From positions 1-42,058 of the forward strand of contig CBEVZC010000011.1 in NCBI GenBank assembly GCA_965554225.1: DNA of 42,058 nucleotides, given 5' to 3'. Each line of letters starts with the position of its first letter. The first letter of the stretch is position 1. The notes under the pieces were generated by a model. That model was not told the DNA's origin, did not search any database, and saw only the letters and a list, made by a program, of their open reading frames with translations. The translations under genes and the position numbers were made by a program. Below are positions 7,964-17,430 of the stretch, piece after piece. The stretch is from BMS3ABIN04 sp965554225 (GTDB lineage: Bacteria; Bacteroidota; Ignavibacteria; Ignavibacteriales; Melioribacteraceae).

Positions 7964-10532
7964 TTAATACAATTCTTATTTTTGCATAACTTATATTGTG
8001 CGGTAATTCTTTCTTTACCTCCTTGATATCTAAATTACCTATTCTCAGTTTATCTTGAATCTGCTCTAACTCTTTCGGGTTGAATAATTTTTTAATTGAT
8101 ATATCAGGCTGATATTCCAAAATAGATTCAATTTGCAGAGAAAGAAGTGTAATGGGAAGCTTCATTATATTTGCAATATCCTCAAGTCTGTAGCCTTTAT
8201 TAATAAGACTAATTGTTTGGGTAAGGTCCTTTGGAACTGATTGTTTATTTGAAATATTTTGATTTTGGGATTTCTTAAGAAATTCCTTAATTACAAATAG
8301 AAAGTCTTCTCCCACTTTATTAAACATTCTTTGGTTAAAACCTTTGATTGTGAAGAGTTTAGAAGGAGTATCCGGTTTTCTTTCTGCTATTTCTCTTAAA
8401 ATACTATCTGAACAAATCAAATTTGCGGGTTGTAAATATTTAGATGATGCAAGCTTTCTTTGATTCCTAAGTTCATTAAATAATATTAAATTTCTTTCAT
8501 ATTTATTTAATGAATTTTCAGTATTAATTTCTTCCGGGAAATTAGTTAAAGTTTCAAAACCGTTCTCGTGAAGGAAAAGCATCTCACTTTTAATAAAAAC
8601 TTTCTTTTGTGTTAGTAATCTATCAAATGCTTGCTGAATATCCTGCTTTGAATAATGTGCACAAGTACCAAAAGTTGTAAAACTCCTCGCAGCTGCTGCT
8701 TTTGACTTTCCTGAAAGAACAGGATAGAGCCTGCTGACTTTTAAGCTCCTTTTATTTTCGTGCAAGGTTTTTATAATGATCTCTTCAAGATAATTAATCA
8801 TTGGTTCGGAATTATGCTTTTTATGAAGACAATTATCACATTTCTTACATCTGTAATTTTCGATGCTTTCACCGAAATAATCCAGAATAAATTTAAATCT
8901 GCAGTCAGTTGTATCCGAGTATTGAATAACCTTTTCCAATCTCTTTTGCTGATGTAATTTAGTTTCCTCAAGTTTTTTAGCATCAATTTGCAAATAACGT
9001 GAATCGACTCTGTCCGTTAATAGCTGAACGTTAGAAAGTGAAGAGGGTTTGTCATATTCTAGAATTCCAATGTAAGATAAGAGATTAAAATTTTCATCAA
9101 TCTGACTCTCGTTTAAATTCAGGAGTTTTTTAATTTTTGTTAAATCAATCTTTGTCATCGAAGCAGAAATCCGCTCTCCGTATTCCCTCAATAAAAGCAG
9201 AATAATATTCTTCAGCGTATTATTTCTAATTGAAGTGATGTACTTTTTAATGTTTTTACTATTTAAAGTAAATTTTATGTAAGTATTGCTCTCGTAATTC
9301 GATGAAGTTTTTAAGTATCCGGCTGTCTCAAGAATTTGTAAGGAAGAATTAAGTAAACCTGCCGAAACGTTATTTGCTTTTAATATAGTTTTAAGAGTCT
9401 TATTAATTGGAATTCTTTTATTCGATTTAGTCCCCAATGCAATATTTGCCACATTACCAATTGTATTGTAAACGAATTGAATCTGTTCTTTTGTAGGAGT
9501 AGAATTGTTAATAAAGTATTCTTGAATGCTGATATCTTTCAGTGAAAATAACAGATATACGTCAGCCGGTTTCCCATCGCGCCCTGCACGTCCGAATTCC
9601 TGATAAAGACTTTCAATAGAGCCCGGAATATTATAATGCACTACGCATCTAATATCTTTTTTATCAATACCCATCCCGAAAGCATTGGTGGCAACTATTA
9701 CTTCTGTCCTGCTGTTAATAAAATCATCTTGTATAATTCTTCTGAGTTCAGTTGTTAATCCCGCATGATAATATCTAACATCAATTTTATTAGAGGAAAG
9801 AAAACCGGCAACACTTTCGGCGCTTCTTCTGGTTGAAGTATAAACTATTGTTGAACCGTTTATATCTTTTAATATTTCCAAAAGTTTTTCTTTCTTTTGA
9901 TTTGTTTGTATTACGTTCAGTGATAGATTTTCCCTTTCGAAACCGTAGACAAAAATTTCCGGTTTTATCATTTCCAACTGAGAAATAATATCTGCTCTTA
10001 CTTCCGGTGTTGCCGTTGCAGTAAATGCCGCTATGCTTTTTACACCGGAGAACTTTTTGAACTCGCTTATTTTTGTATAACTAGGTCTAAAATTATGACC
10101 CCATTCGCTTATACAATGTGCTTCGTCAACAAATAAATATTCCGGCTTAAGATTTCTCAATCTTTCTGTAAATTCTTTGTTTTCTAACTTCTCGGGTGAC
10201 ACAAAAAGAATTTTTATTTTTGAACGGGCAATATCATTTAGAACTTTTTCTACTTGTGAGTAGTCTAAAGAACTGTTAATAAATCCTGCAATTATTTCTT
10301 TGTGATTTAGATGATTTACTTGATCTTGCATTAATGAAATAAGTGGAGAAATAACAATAGAAAATTGAGACGACATTAAAGCGGGAATTTGATAGCAAAG
10401 GGATTTACCGCCGCCTGTAGGCATGATGGCTAAAACATCATTCCCTTCAAGAATTGAGTTTATAATTTTTTCTTGACCCGGTCTGAAATTATCAAATCCG
10501 AAATATTTTTGTAATGTTTCCTTGGAGTTCAA
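7935..10532 (-). CDS. recQ: ATP-dependent DNA helicase RecQ
   Basis: This 865-residue 3'-5' DNA helicase acts in recombination and repair. Domains in order are the helicase core with Walker A PTGGGKSL (residues 38-45), DEAH (136-139) plus the RecQ aromatic loop CISEWGHNFRP, and QEFGRAGRDG motif VI (311-320); the zinc subdomain with Cys 544, 562, 565 and 568; a winged helix; an HRDC domain (about 680-752); and a C-terminal region of about 100 residues (from about 765) resembling the HTH_40 domain of Bacteroidota RecQ. That last part explains why it is longer than the roughly 610 residues of E. coli RecQ. The start is a TTG with no obvious ribosome binding site. Confidence 0.93.
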   Translation of the reverse strand: MNSKETLQKYFGFDNFRPGQEKIINSILEGNDVLAIMPTGGGKSLCYQIPALMSSQFSIVISPLISLMQDQVNHLNHKEIIAGFINSSLDYSQVEKVLNDIARSKIKILFVSPEKLENKEFTERLRNLKPEYLFVDEAHCISEWGHNFRPSYTKISEFKKFSGVKSIAAFTATATPEVRADIISQLEMIKPEIFVYGFERENLSLNVIQTNQKKEKLLEILKDINGSTIVYTSTRRSAESVAGFLSSNKIDVRYYHAGLTTELRRIIQDDFINSRTEVIVATNAFGMGIDKKDIRCVVHYNIPGSIESLYQEFGRAGRDGKPADVYLLFSLKDISIQEYFINNSTPTKEQIQFVYNTIGNVANIALGTKSNKRIPINKTLKTILKANNVSAGLLNSSLQILETAGYLKTSSNYESNTYIKFTLNSKNIKKYITSIRNNTLKNIILLLLREYGERISASMTKIDLTKIKKLLNLNESQIDENFNLLSYIGILEYDKPSSLSNVQLLTDRVDSRYLQIDAKKLEETKLHQQKRLEKVIQYSDTTDCRFKFILDYFGESIENYRCKKCDNCLHKKHNSEPMINYLEEIIIKTLHENKRSLKVSRLYPVLSGKSKAAAARSFTTFGTCAHYSKQDIQQAFDRLLTQKKVFIKSEMLFLHENGFETLTNFPEEINTENSLNKYERNLILFNELRNQRKLASSKYLQPANLICSDSILREIAERKPDTPSKLFTIKGFNQRMFNKVGEDFLFVIKEFLKKSQNQNISNKQSVPKDLTQTISLINKGYRLEDIANIMKLPITLLSLQIESILEYQPDISIKKLFNPKELEQIQDKLRIGNLDIKEVKKELPHNISYAKIRIVLTKKRLSEGN

Positions 10533-10712
10533 TTAAATTAAGTTAAAAATTGATAATAAAAATTGAAATTATTTTATAAATTACGTAACCAAACATTAAT
10601 AATATTTAGAAAACTATTTACTAAGTTTGTGCCTTAAAAATATGATTTAAATATAACCATAGATAAGCAACTTATTAAGATAAATTAAAAAAATATAGAA
10701 ACCGGAGAGTTA

Positions 10713-11645
10713 ATGTACTCTATAGAAATATCAAATCTTGCTAAAGTATATAATAAAAAGAAAAATGAAGTAAGAGCACTTAACGATCTTACTCTGAATA
10801 TTAGTCCCGGAATTATTTACGGGTTGTTGGGTCCTAACGGAGCAGGAAAGACAACGTTAATAAAAATTTTACTTGGTATAGTTCATCCTACACTTGGTAA
10901 TGCAAAAGTACTTGGTGTTGATATAAATGATTATTCAATTAGAAAGAGGATCGGCTATCTTCCGGAGAATCATAAATTCCCCCAATTTTTAACTGCCGAA
11001 AGTGTGATGAAATATTTTGCCGAGTTGAGCGGAGTGGAGATATCGAACCTGGATAAAGAAATTGACAGACTGCTTGCATTAGTTAACATGACTAAATGGA
11101 AAAAAACTAAAATCAAGAAATTTTCAAAAGGAATGATGCAGCGTTTGGGGCTTGCACAAGCTTTAATAAATAATCCTGATCTGATTTTTCTGGATGAACC
11201 TACAGATGGAGTTGATCCGATCGGACGAAAAGAGATTAGAGATTTGCTGCTTCGATTAAAAGATGACGGCAAAACAATTTTTTTGAACAGTCATTTACTC
11301 TCCGAGGTTGAACTTGTTTCCGACAGAATTGCAATATTGAACAAAGGAAATTTGATAAAAGAGGGGAGTGTTGAAGAAATAACGGCTTCAAAACAAATTT
11401 ACACTCTTGAATTGGAAAACAAATTATCCGAAAATTTTATTAAAGATAATTTTAAAGACTTTACTTTTAAAGAATTAGATATTGATAAAAGTACTTATGA
11501 ATTTCATATCTCCGATATGAAAGAATTAAATAAGCTTATTGATAATTTGCGGGAAAATAATATTGTAATCAAAGCTGTAACACCTCAGAAGAATACTTTG
11601 GAGGAGATGTTTATTTCACTAATTAACAAATCGGAAAAAGATTAA
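10713..11645 (+). CDS. ABC transporter ATP-binding protein
   Basis: The 310-residue ATPase has Walker A GPNGAGKTT (about residues 39-47), Q-loop region YLPENHKFP, signature FSKGMMQR, Walker B LIFLDEPTDGVDP and H-loop NSHLL. The C-terminal 80 residues are the variable domain seen in NatA/CcmA-like exporters (DUF4162-like, ending EEMFISLI). It pairs with the membrane subunit that starts three bases after its stop. Substrate is unknown; this pair type often exports ions, peptides or lipids, or acts in gliding (GldA-like). The ATG is preceded by GGAG. Confidence 0.9.
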   Translation: MYSIEISNLAKVYNKKKNEVRALNDLTLNISPGIIYGLLGPNGAGKTTLIKILLGIVHPTLGNAKVLGVDINDYSIRKRIGYLPENHKFPQFLTAESVMKYFAELSGVEISNLDKEIDRLLALVNMTKWKKTKIKKFSKGMMQRLGLAQALINNPDLIFLDEPTDGVDPIGRKEIRDLLLRLKDDGKTIFLNSHLLSEVELVSDRIAILNKGNLIKEGSVEEITASKQIYTLELENKLSENFIKDNFKDFTFKELDIDKSTYEFHISDMKELNKLIDNLRENNIVIKAVTPQKNTLEEMFISLINKSEKD

Positions 11646-11648
11646 ATT

Positions 11649-12470
11649 ATGAAAAATATTTTAGCCATAACCAAATATACATTCCGCGAAGCATTATCGC
11701 GAAAAATCTTTTTAGTTTTCTTTGGTGTATCTACATTCATTTTATTGCTCTTTTTAGCGTTTTTCTTATCGACTAATATTGATAGTATGATACCTATGCT
11801 TAAAATGCAAGATGCTAATTCAAATGAGTTGGTAAATAAAATAATCAATTCTTTGAAGGTCTTGGTCGTTTCGCCTTTATTCGGGCTTGGTTTATTTCTT
11901 TCAATTTTTTCTGCAGCAAGTTTTATTCCCTCAATGCTTGAGAAAGGAAACGTTGAATTAATTCTCTCAAAACCAATTTCTCGCAGTCAAATTATTTGGG
12001 GAAAATTTTGGGGCGGTATCTTGATTGTTCTTCTAAACGTTGCTTATTTAATTTTTGGTCTTTGGGTTTTAATAGGATTTAAATTCGGTTTGTGGGATGT
12101 TGGATTATTATATGCAATATTAACCATCACTTATACTTTTACGGTTTTATACGGTTTAATGATTTTAATTGGAATTCTAACTCAAAGTTCTTTGTTGGCA
12201 ATGATGTCTACTTACTTAATATTTTTCATCCTTTCGCCACTTTTAGCTGTGAGGGATAAATTGGAACTGCTGATAAATAATAATATTGTTAATAAAGTAA
12301 TAGACGGATTGTATTACTTCTTTCCTAAAACATCCGAACTGGCAAGTTATACATTAAATCTTACAATTGGCAAAAGTAACGTTGAGCTCCAGCCTATTTT
12401 GTCATCATTCCTTTTTCTAATTCTCACTATGTATATGAGTATTATCATTTTTAATAAAAAGGATTATTGA
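11649..12470 (+). CDS. ABC transporter permease (ABC-2 type)
   Basis: The 273-residue protein has about six hydrophobic segments, with an N-terminal helix just after a short basic cytoplasmic stretch (KYTFREALSRKIFLVFFG), the layout of ABC-2/NatB-type permeases. The segment MLEKGNVELILSKPISRSQIIWGKFWGG matches this family's conserved cytoplasmic loop. It starts three bases after the ATPase gene ends, so both form one exporter operon. The substrate cannot be read from sequence. Confidence 0.87.
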   Translation: MKNILAITKYTFREALSRKIFLVFFGVSTFILLLFLAFFLSTNIDSMIPMLKMQDANSNELVNKIINSLKVLVVSPLFGLGLFLSIFSAASFIPSMLEKGNVELILSKPISRSQIIWGKFWGGILIVLLNVAYLIFGLWVLIGFKFGLWDVGLLYAILTITYTFTVLYGLMILIGILTQSSLLAMMSTYLIFFILSPLLAVRDKLELLINNNIVNKVIDGLYYFFPKTSELASYTLNLTIGKSNVELQPILSSFLFLILTMYMSIIIFNKKDY

Positions 12471-12646
12471 AATTCTAATTTTTATTTATTTTCCTCCGAA
12501 AATAAGTGGTATGAGAATTGTAGTTTTCTAATGTTCTAAATTACTTTATTTTAAATAAAAGAAAATTAGGAATCATAAAAGTTATTGGTATGTTTACGGA
12601 TTAAAAAATCACTTAAGTAAAAAAGATAATACAAAGGATAAATAAA

Positions 12647-13582
12647 ATGAGTGAAGAAAAGCTAAAACTTGAAGATATATTAGAAGAAACAAGTGAACTT
12701 GAAGAGAAGGAGAGAATTGAATATGTTGCAATTATAGGCGCCGGTGTTATGGGACAAGGAATTGCACAAACCGTTGCGGGTTCGGGAATAGATGTCTGCA
12801 TTATTGAAAAATCCCAAAAACAATTGGAAGCGGCTCAAAAAAATCTAAAAATTTCCATGGAACATGAAATTGAAAGATGGGGAATGACGGAAAGCGAAAT
12901 GAAATCGGTACTTTCCAGAATTACCTGGACGCTTGATTTGGAAGATGTAAAAGAATGTGATTTAATTATTGAAGCAGTTGAGGAAGATTTGGAATTAAAA
13001 GAAGAGATTTTTAAGAAATTGGATTATATTGCAAAACCGAATACAATTTTCATCTCGAATACGTCTACGCTTAGTCTTACAAAAATTGCGGAATTTACTC
13101 GTAGGCAAGATAAAATAATTGGAATGCACTTTTTAAATCCCGTCCCGAAAATTCCGGTAGTTGAGTTAATTAGAGCTTTTGAGACTTCCGATAAAACAGT
13201 TGAGATTATTAAGGAATTTGCAAGTAAAATTGGTAAAACTGCCGTTGAAGTTTATGAATATCCGGGATTTGTTACTACAAGAGCAATAGTTCCCTTATTG
13301 AATGAAGCTATGTATATCCTTCTCGAAGGAGTAGCATCGGCAAAGGCTATTGATACTGCTATGAAACTCGGTTATGATTTTAAGATGGGACCTTTAGAAA
13401 TGGCAGACTCAATGGGACTTGATGAAGTTTTAACTTGGATGGAACAGTTATGGAAAACTTTAGGAGAGCCGAGATACCGCCCTTGCCCTATTTTGCGTAA
13501 ATTAGTTCGAGAAAGGAAGCTTGGTAAGAAAACTGGTATCGGTTTTTATGAATACGATGCGGAAGGTAAAATAGTTTTATAA
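12647..13582 (+). CDS. 3-hydroxyacyl-CoA (3-hydroxybutyryl-CoA) dehydrogenase
   Basis: The 311-residue enzyme oxidises 3-hydroxyacyl-CoA with NAD, or runs in reverse toward butyrate-type products. The Rossmann motif GAGVMGQGIA is at residues 31-40, the catalytic histidine in GMHFLNPVP is H161, and E173 follows in VVELI. The C-terminal domain ends with the conserved GRKTGxGFYEY-like segment (GKKTGIGFYEYD). The protein carries an unusual acidic N-terminal extension of about 24 residues before the first beta strand; the ATG at 12647 has AGGA seven bases upstream, supporting that extension. The gene is followed after 14 bases by ackA, suggesting co-transcription in acyl-CoA or acetate metabolism. 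Confidence 0.9.
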   Translation: MSEEKLKLEDILEETSELEEKERIEYVAIIGAGVMGQGIAQTVAGSGIDVCIIEKSQKQLEAAQKNLKISMEHEIERWGMTESEMKSVLSRITWTLDLEDVKECDLIIEAVEEDLELKEEIFKKLDYIAKPNTIFISNTSTLSLTKIAEFTRRQDKIIGMHFLNPVPKIPVVELIRAFETSDKTVEIIKEFASKIGKTAVEVYEYPGFVTTRAIVPLLNEAMYILLEGVASAKAIDTAMKLGYDFKMGPLEMADSMGLDEVLTWMEQLWKTLGEPRYRPCPILRKLVRERKLGKKTGIGFYEYDAEGKIVL

Positions 13583-13596
13583 TTTAAGAGGATCAA

Positions 13597-14802
13597 ATGA
13601 AAGTATTAGTATTAAATTGCGGTAGTTCTTCAATTAAATATCAATTGATTGATACGGAGAATAGAGAAGCTTTGGCAAAAGGAATGATCGAAAGAATCGG
13701 CATGAGCAGTGCGGTTCTTACTCATATACCTGCCGGAAAGGAAAAGATAAGAATAGTTGGCGAAATCCTGGACCATACAATTGCAATTGAGTATGTAGTT
13801 GCGGTTTTAATGAGTAAAAATCACGGCGTAATAAAAGATAAAAGTGAGATTGACGCTGTTGGTCATAGAGTTGTACATGGAGGCGAGACTTTCTCCGGTT
13901 CGGTACTTATTACTAAAGATGTTATGAGAGCGCTGAAAGATAATATAGAACTTGCTCCGCTTCATAATCCGCCAAACATAAAAGGTATTGAAGCGGCGAT
14001 AAAACATTTACCCAAAACTCCTCAGTGCGGTGTGTTCGATACAGCTTTCCATGTCAAAATGCCTCCCCGTGCTTATTTATATGGAATCCCTTATAAATTA
14101 TACAAGCGTTATAAAATTAGGCGATATGGATTTCATGGTACTTCCCATCGATTTGTCTCAAAAAGAGCGGCTGAATTGATGGGTAAATCTATTCAAGAGC
14201 TAAAAATTATTACAGCGCATTTGGGTAACGGCGCAAGTATGGCAGCTATTGACAAAGGTCAGTCAATTGACACTTCTATGGGCTTTACTCCTTTGGAAGG
14301 TTTGCTAATGGGAACCAGGTCGGGTGATTTGGACCCTTCAATAGTAACATATATTATGGGTAAGGAAGGGTTATCTATTAGTGAAACGAATACATTGTTA
14401 AATAAACATAGCGGACTGGTTGGAATAAGCGGCGAGAGCAGCGATATGAGAGAAATTGAACAAGCTATGAATGACGGAGATAAAAAATCGAAATATGCAT
14501 TTGATGTTTTTACTTACCGCATTAAAAAATACATTGGAGCTTATACCGCTGCGATGGGCGGCCTGAATGTAATTGTATTCACAGGCGGAATAGGTGAAAA
14601 TTCGGTTCCTGTAAGAAAAGCCGTCTGTGAGGATATGGAATTCTGCGGTATTGAACTTGATGATAAAGCTAATTCAACTGCTGAGGAAGAGTGCGAAATA
14701 ACTACTATAAATTCTAAGGTTAAAGTCTTTAAAATTCCTACTAACGAAGAACTGGTAATTGCTATGGATACGGAAAAGATAGTTAAAAAGTTGAAAGGCT
14801 GA
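13597..14802 (+). CDS. ackA: acetate kinase
   Basis: The 401-residue enzyme interconverts acetyl phosphate plus ADP with acetate plus ATP. Motifs in order are LNCGSSSIKYQ (residues 5-15), GHRVVHGGE, FDTAFH, RRYGFHGTSH, AHLGNGASMAA, MGTRSGDLDPS and FTGGIGENS; all catalytic positions look intact. The ATG has AGAGGA five bases upstream. The dehydrogenase gene sits 14 bases before it, and a strong terminator lies after it. No phosphotransacetylase gene is in the window. Confidence 0.96.
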   Translation: MKVLVLNCGSSSIKYQLIDTENREALAKGMIERIGMSSAVLTHIPAGKEKIRIVGEILDHTIAIEYVVAVLMSKNHGVIKDKSEIDAVGHRVVHGGETFSGSVLITKDVMRALKDNIELAPLHNPPNIKGIEAAIKHLPKTPQCGVFDTAFHVKMPPRAYLYGIPYKLYKRYKIRRYGFHGTSHRFVSKRAAELMGKSIQELKIITAHLGNGASMAAIDKGQSIDTSMGFTPLEGLLMGTRSGDLDPSIVTYIMGKEGLSISETNTLLNKHSGLVGISGESSDMREIEQAMNDGDKKSKYAFDVFTYRIKKYIGAYTAAMGGLNVIVFTGGIGENSVPVRKAVCEDMEFCGIELDDKANSTAEEECEITTINSKVKVFKIPTNEELVIAMDTEKIVKKLKG

Positions 14803-14867
14803 AAATGGAAAAGGACAAAAGGCTAACGGATAAACTATATTTTTAAGAATAAGTTTTTTTTTATTTG

Positions 14868-14900
14868 AATCCCGCTGATTTTTAATGCGGGATTTTTTAT
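14868..14900 (+). terminator. intrinsic terminator after ackA
   Basis: An 8-bp stem (AATCCCGC / GCGGGATT) with an 11-base loop is followed by a T-rich stretch, about 65 bases after the ackA stop. Confidence 0.8.
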
Positions 14901-14930
14901 TTTATATTAGGTTAAAAAAAAGAGGGAAAT

Positions 14931-15722
14931 GTGGATCTCAAAATTAATAACAAAACCGTGTTGGTAACAGCCGCAAGTTCCGGTATAGGAAAGGCAACTG
15001 CAATTTCATTTCTTAAAGAAGGATGCAATGTTGCTATTTGTTCCAGGAGCAAAGAAAATTTATTAAAAACAGTTGCTGAAATACACGATGCTAATTTACC
15101 GGAACCCACTTGGATTGTCTGTGATATTAACAAGGAAAAAGATATCAACAATACACTTAGGGTCGTAACGGAAACTTATGGAAATATTGATATTCTTATC
15201 AATAATTGCGGTGGTCCGCCTGCCGGTTATTTCGAAAATCTGGATGATGAAGATTGGAAATATGCATTCGACCAAGTTTTAATGAGTGCAGTTAGATTTA
15301 CAAGGGCAGTGTTGCCAGGAATGAAAAATAATAATTGGGGAAGAATTATTAATATCACCTCTCTTTCCGTTAAGCAGCCTGTCGATAATTTGATACTTTC
15401 AAATTCATTAAGAAACGCCGTTACTGCAATGGCAAAAACAATAAGCAATGAAGTTGGCAGCAAAAATATTACCATAAATAATGTTGCTCCAGGTTATACA
15501 TTAACGAGCAGACTTTATGAACTTGCCGTAGAAAGAGCGAAGAAATCGGGTGGATCTCACGAACATATTCTTGCATCAATGGCTAATGACGTACCTATGA
15601 AAAGATTGGGTAAACCTGAAGAAATAGCTTCATTGGTAACTTTTCTTGCTTCCGAATTGGCGGGTTATATTACCGGAACAACTATTCAAATTGACGGTGG
15701 AGTAATTAAATCGACTTATTAA
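14931..15722 (+). CDS. SDR-family oxidoreductase with altered active site
   Basis: The 263-residue protein has the short-chain dehydrogenase fold: a nucleotide-binding loop TAASSGIGKATA (residues 13-24; usual TGxxxGIG with the first Gly replaced by Ala), NNCGG at 91-95, and the C-terminal VAPGYT and ITGTTIQIDGG segments. The active site is not canonical. Aligned without gaps to FabG from Ser144, the usual Tyr is Ser157 and the usual Lys is Arg161 (segment LILSNSLRNAV). This LSNSxR form is known as a distinct SDR subgroup, so the gene is not necessarily dead, but the reaction cannot be predicted. The start is a GTG with GAGGG upstream. Confidence 0.85.
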   Translation: MDLKINNKTVLVTAASSGIGKATAISFLKEGCNVAICSRSKENLLKTVAEIHDANLPEPTWIVCDINKEKDINNTLRVVTETYGNIDILINNCGGPPAGYFENLDDEDWKYAFDQVLMSAVRFTRAVLPGMKNNNWGRIINITSLSVKQPVDNLILSNSLRNAVTAMAKTISNEVGSKNITINNVAPGYTLTSRLYELAVERAKKSGGSHEHILASMANDVPMKRLGKPEEIASLVTFLASELAGYITGTTIQIDGGVIKSTY

Positions 15723-15774
15723 TATAGTATCTTTAGTTGGTAAATTTTTCCCTCATAAATAGGGGACACTCTAA

Positions 15775-17334
15775 ATGATAAAAGAAATAGATATTTCAGT
15801 TCCGCCGCACTTTATTAAAAATTACGAGTTTATTAAAAAGCAATCCGCAAAAAAGCTTAAATTAAATTTTAAGGAAATCAATTCCGTTGTAATTCTAAAA
15901 AGATCAATCGATTCTCGAAAAAAGCCTGTCTTTAGATTACGTATAAATGTTTTTATAAACGAATCTCCGGCAAAATACGAACTTAAGTTTAATTTCCAAC
16001 CCGTAACTTCAAGTAAAAAAATAATTATTGTCGGTAGTGGTCCTGCCGGGTTATTTGCAGCTTTACGAGCAATAGAATTAGGAATAAAACCAATTATACT
16101 TGAACGCGGTAAAGATGTAAGAAGTAGACGATTTGATTTGAAATCTATTATGCAAAATGGAGAAGTTAATTCTAATTCAAATTATTGTTTTGGCGAAGGC
16201 GGAGCCGGAACATACAGCGACGGTAAACTTTATACCCGTTCCAACAAACGTGGCAATGTAAAAAGAATTCTTGATATACTTGTTTATCATGGAGCTGACG
16301 AAGATATCCGGATTGATTCGCATCCGCATATTGGTTCCAATAAACTACCTAGAATTATTCAGGCAATCAGAGAAACAATTCTTAAATGTAACGGGGAGTT
16401 TTATTTTAATGAGAAGGTAACGGACTTTATAATTACCGATAAAAAAAATCAAGGAGTTGTTGTTAACGATGATAAAGAAATATTTGGCGATGCGGTAATT
16501 GTTGCAACCGGACATTCCGCAAGAGATATTTATGAAATCTATAAAAAGCATAATCTTGCGATGGAAGCAAAACCATTTGCGCTGGGAGTTAGGATCGAAC
16601 ATCCGCAAGCTCTGATTGATTCCATTCAGTATCATACAAAAGTAAAGCATGAAAATTTACCTGCTTCAAATTATAATTTGGCATGCCAGGTTAATAACAG
16701 AGGAGTTTACTCGTTTTGTATGTGTCAGGGTGGAATGATAATTCCCGCTTCCACTGAAAAAAACGAACTTGTGCTGAACGGAATGTCGGTTTCAAAAAGA
16801 AATTCTCCGTTTGCCAACTCGGGATTAGTTGTTGAAGTAAATGAAAAAGATTGGAGCAAATACAAAGAGAGTGGTAATTTTGCCGGTCTCATGTTCCAAC
16901 AGGAAATGGAGCGGCTTGCTTATAATGCCGGTGGAGGGAAACAAGTCGCGCCGGCACAAAGAATTACGGATTTTGTGTACAAGCGGATCTCGAATAGTTT
17001 ACTGGCTACATCATACATTCCCGGAATTAAATCTGTACCGCTGCATCAGATATTTCCCAAAGAGATTGCAAAGAGAATAAGTAAATCACTTTTGATATTT
17101 AACAAAAGGATGAGAGGTTATTTTACCGACGAAGCACAGATTCTTGCTGTTGAATCTCGCACGAGTTCACCGATTAGAATTTTGCGTGATCGTGAAACCC
17201 TTATGCATGTTGATGTTGAAGGATTATTTCCGTCAGGAGAGGGATCCGGTTATGCAGGCGGAATTGTATCAGCTGCAATTGACGGTGAAAGATGCGCAGA
17301 GCAAGCGGTAAGATTTTGTAATGAGGCTAAGTAA
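15775..17334 (+). CDS. FAD-dependent dehydrogenase (COG2509-like)
   Basis: The 519-residue protein has an N-terminal domain of about 80 residues, then the FAD-binding dinucleotide fold IIIVGSGPAGLFAALRA (about 83-99), a conserved CFGEGGAGTYSDGKL stretch, ATGHSARDIY, and a C-terminal GEGSGYAGGIVSAAIDG segment that closes the FAD site. This arrangement matches the widespread but poorly characterised family of FAD-dependent dehydrogenases. The physiological substrate is unknown. GGGGA lies ahead of the ATG. The gene follows the SDR by about 50 bases and may share its transcript. Confidence 0.85.
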   Translation: MIKEIDISVPPHFIKNYEFIKKQSAKKLKLNFKEINSVVILKRSIDSRKKPVFRLRINVFINESPAKYELKFNFQPVTSSKKIIIVGSGPAGLFAALRAIELGIKPIILERGKDVRSRRFDLKSIMQNGEVNSNSNYCFGEGGAGTYSDGKLYTRSNKRGNVKRILDILVYHGADEDIRIDSHPHIGSNKLPRIIQAIRETILKCNGEFYFNEKVTDFIITDKKNQGVVVNDDKEIFGDAVIVATGHSARDIYEIYKKHNLAMEAKPFALGVRIEHPQALIDSIQYHTKVKHENLPASNYNLACQVNNRGVYSFCMCQGGMIIPASTEKNELVLNGMSVSKRNSPFANSGLVVEVNEKDWSKYKESGNFAGLMFQQEMERLAYNAGGGKQVAPAQRITDFVYKRISNSLLATSYIPGIKSVPLHQIFPKEIAKRISKSLLIFNKRMRGYFTDEAQILAVESRTSSPIRILRDRETLMHVDVEGLFPSGEGSGYAGGIVSAAIDGERCAEQAVRFCNEAK

Positions 17335-17430
17335 AAAGTCCGCTTCAGTACTTATTGTTATTAACCTTTAGGTTATTACAACTTATGGAAAGAAATATAA
17401 GAATGATAAATCCAAACCTTTTTTAGGAAA

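Noticed and set aside
17355..17385. Palindrome TAACC-TTTA-GGTTA between the FAD dehydrogenase and beta-lactamase genes as a terminator or attC site
   Set aside because: The stem is only five pairs, no T run follows on either strand, and no core boxes are seen.
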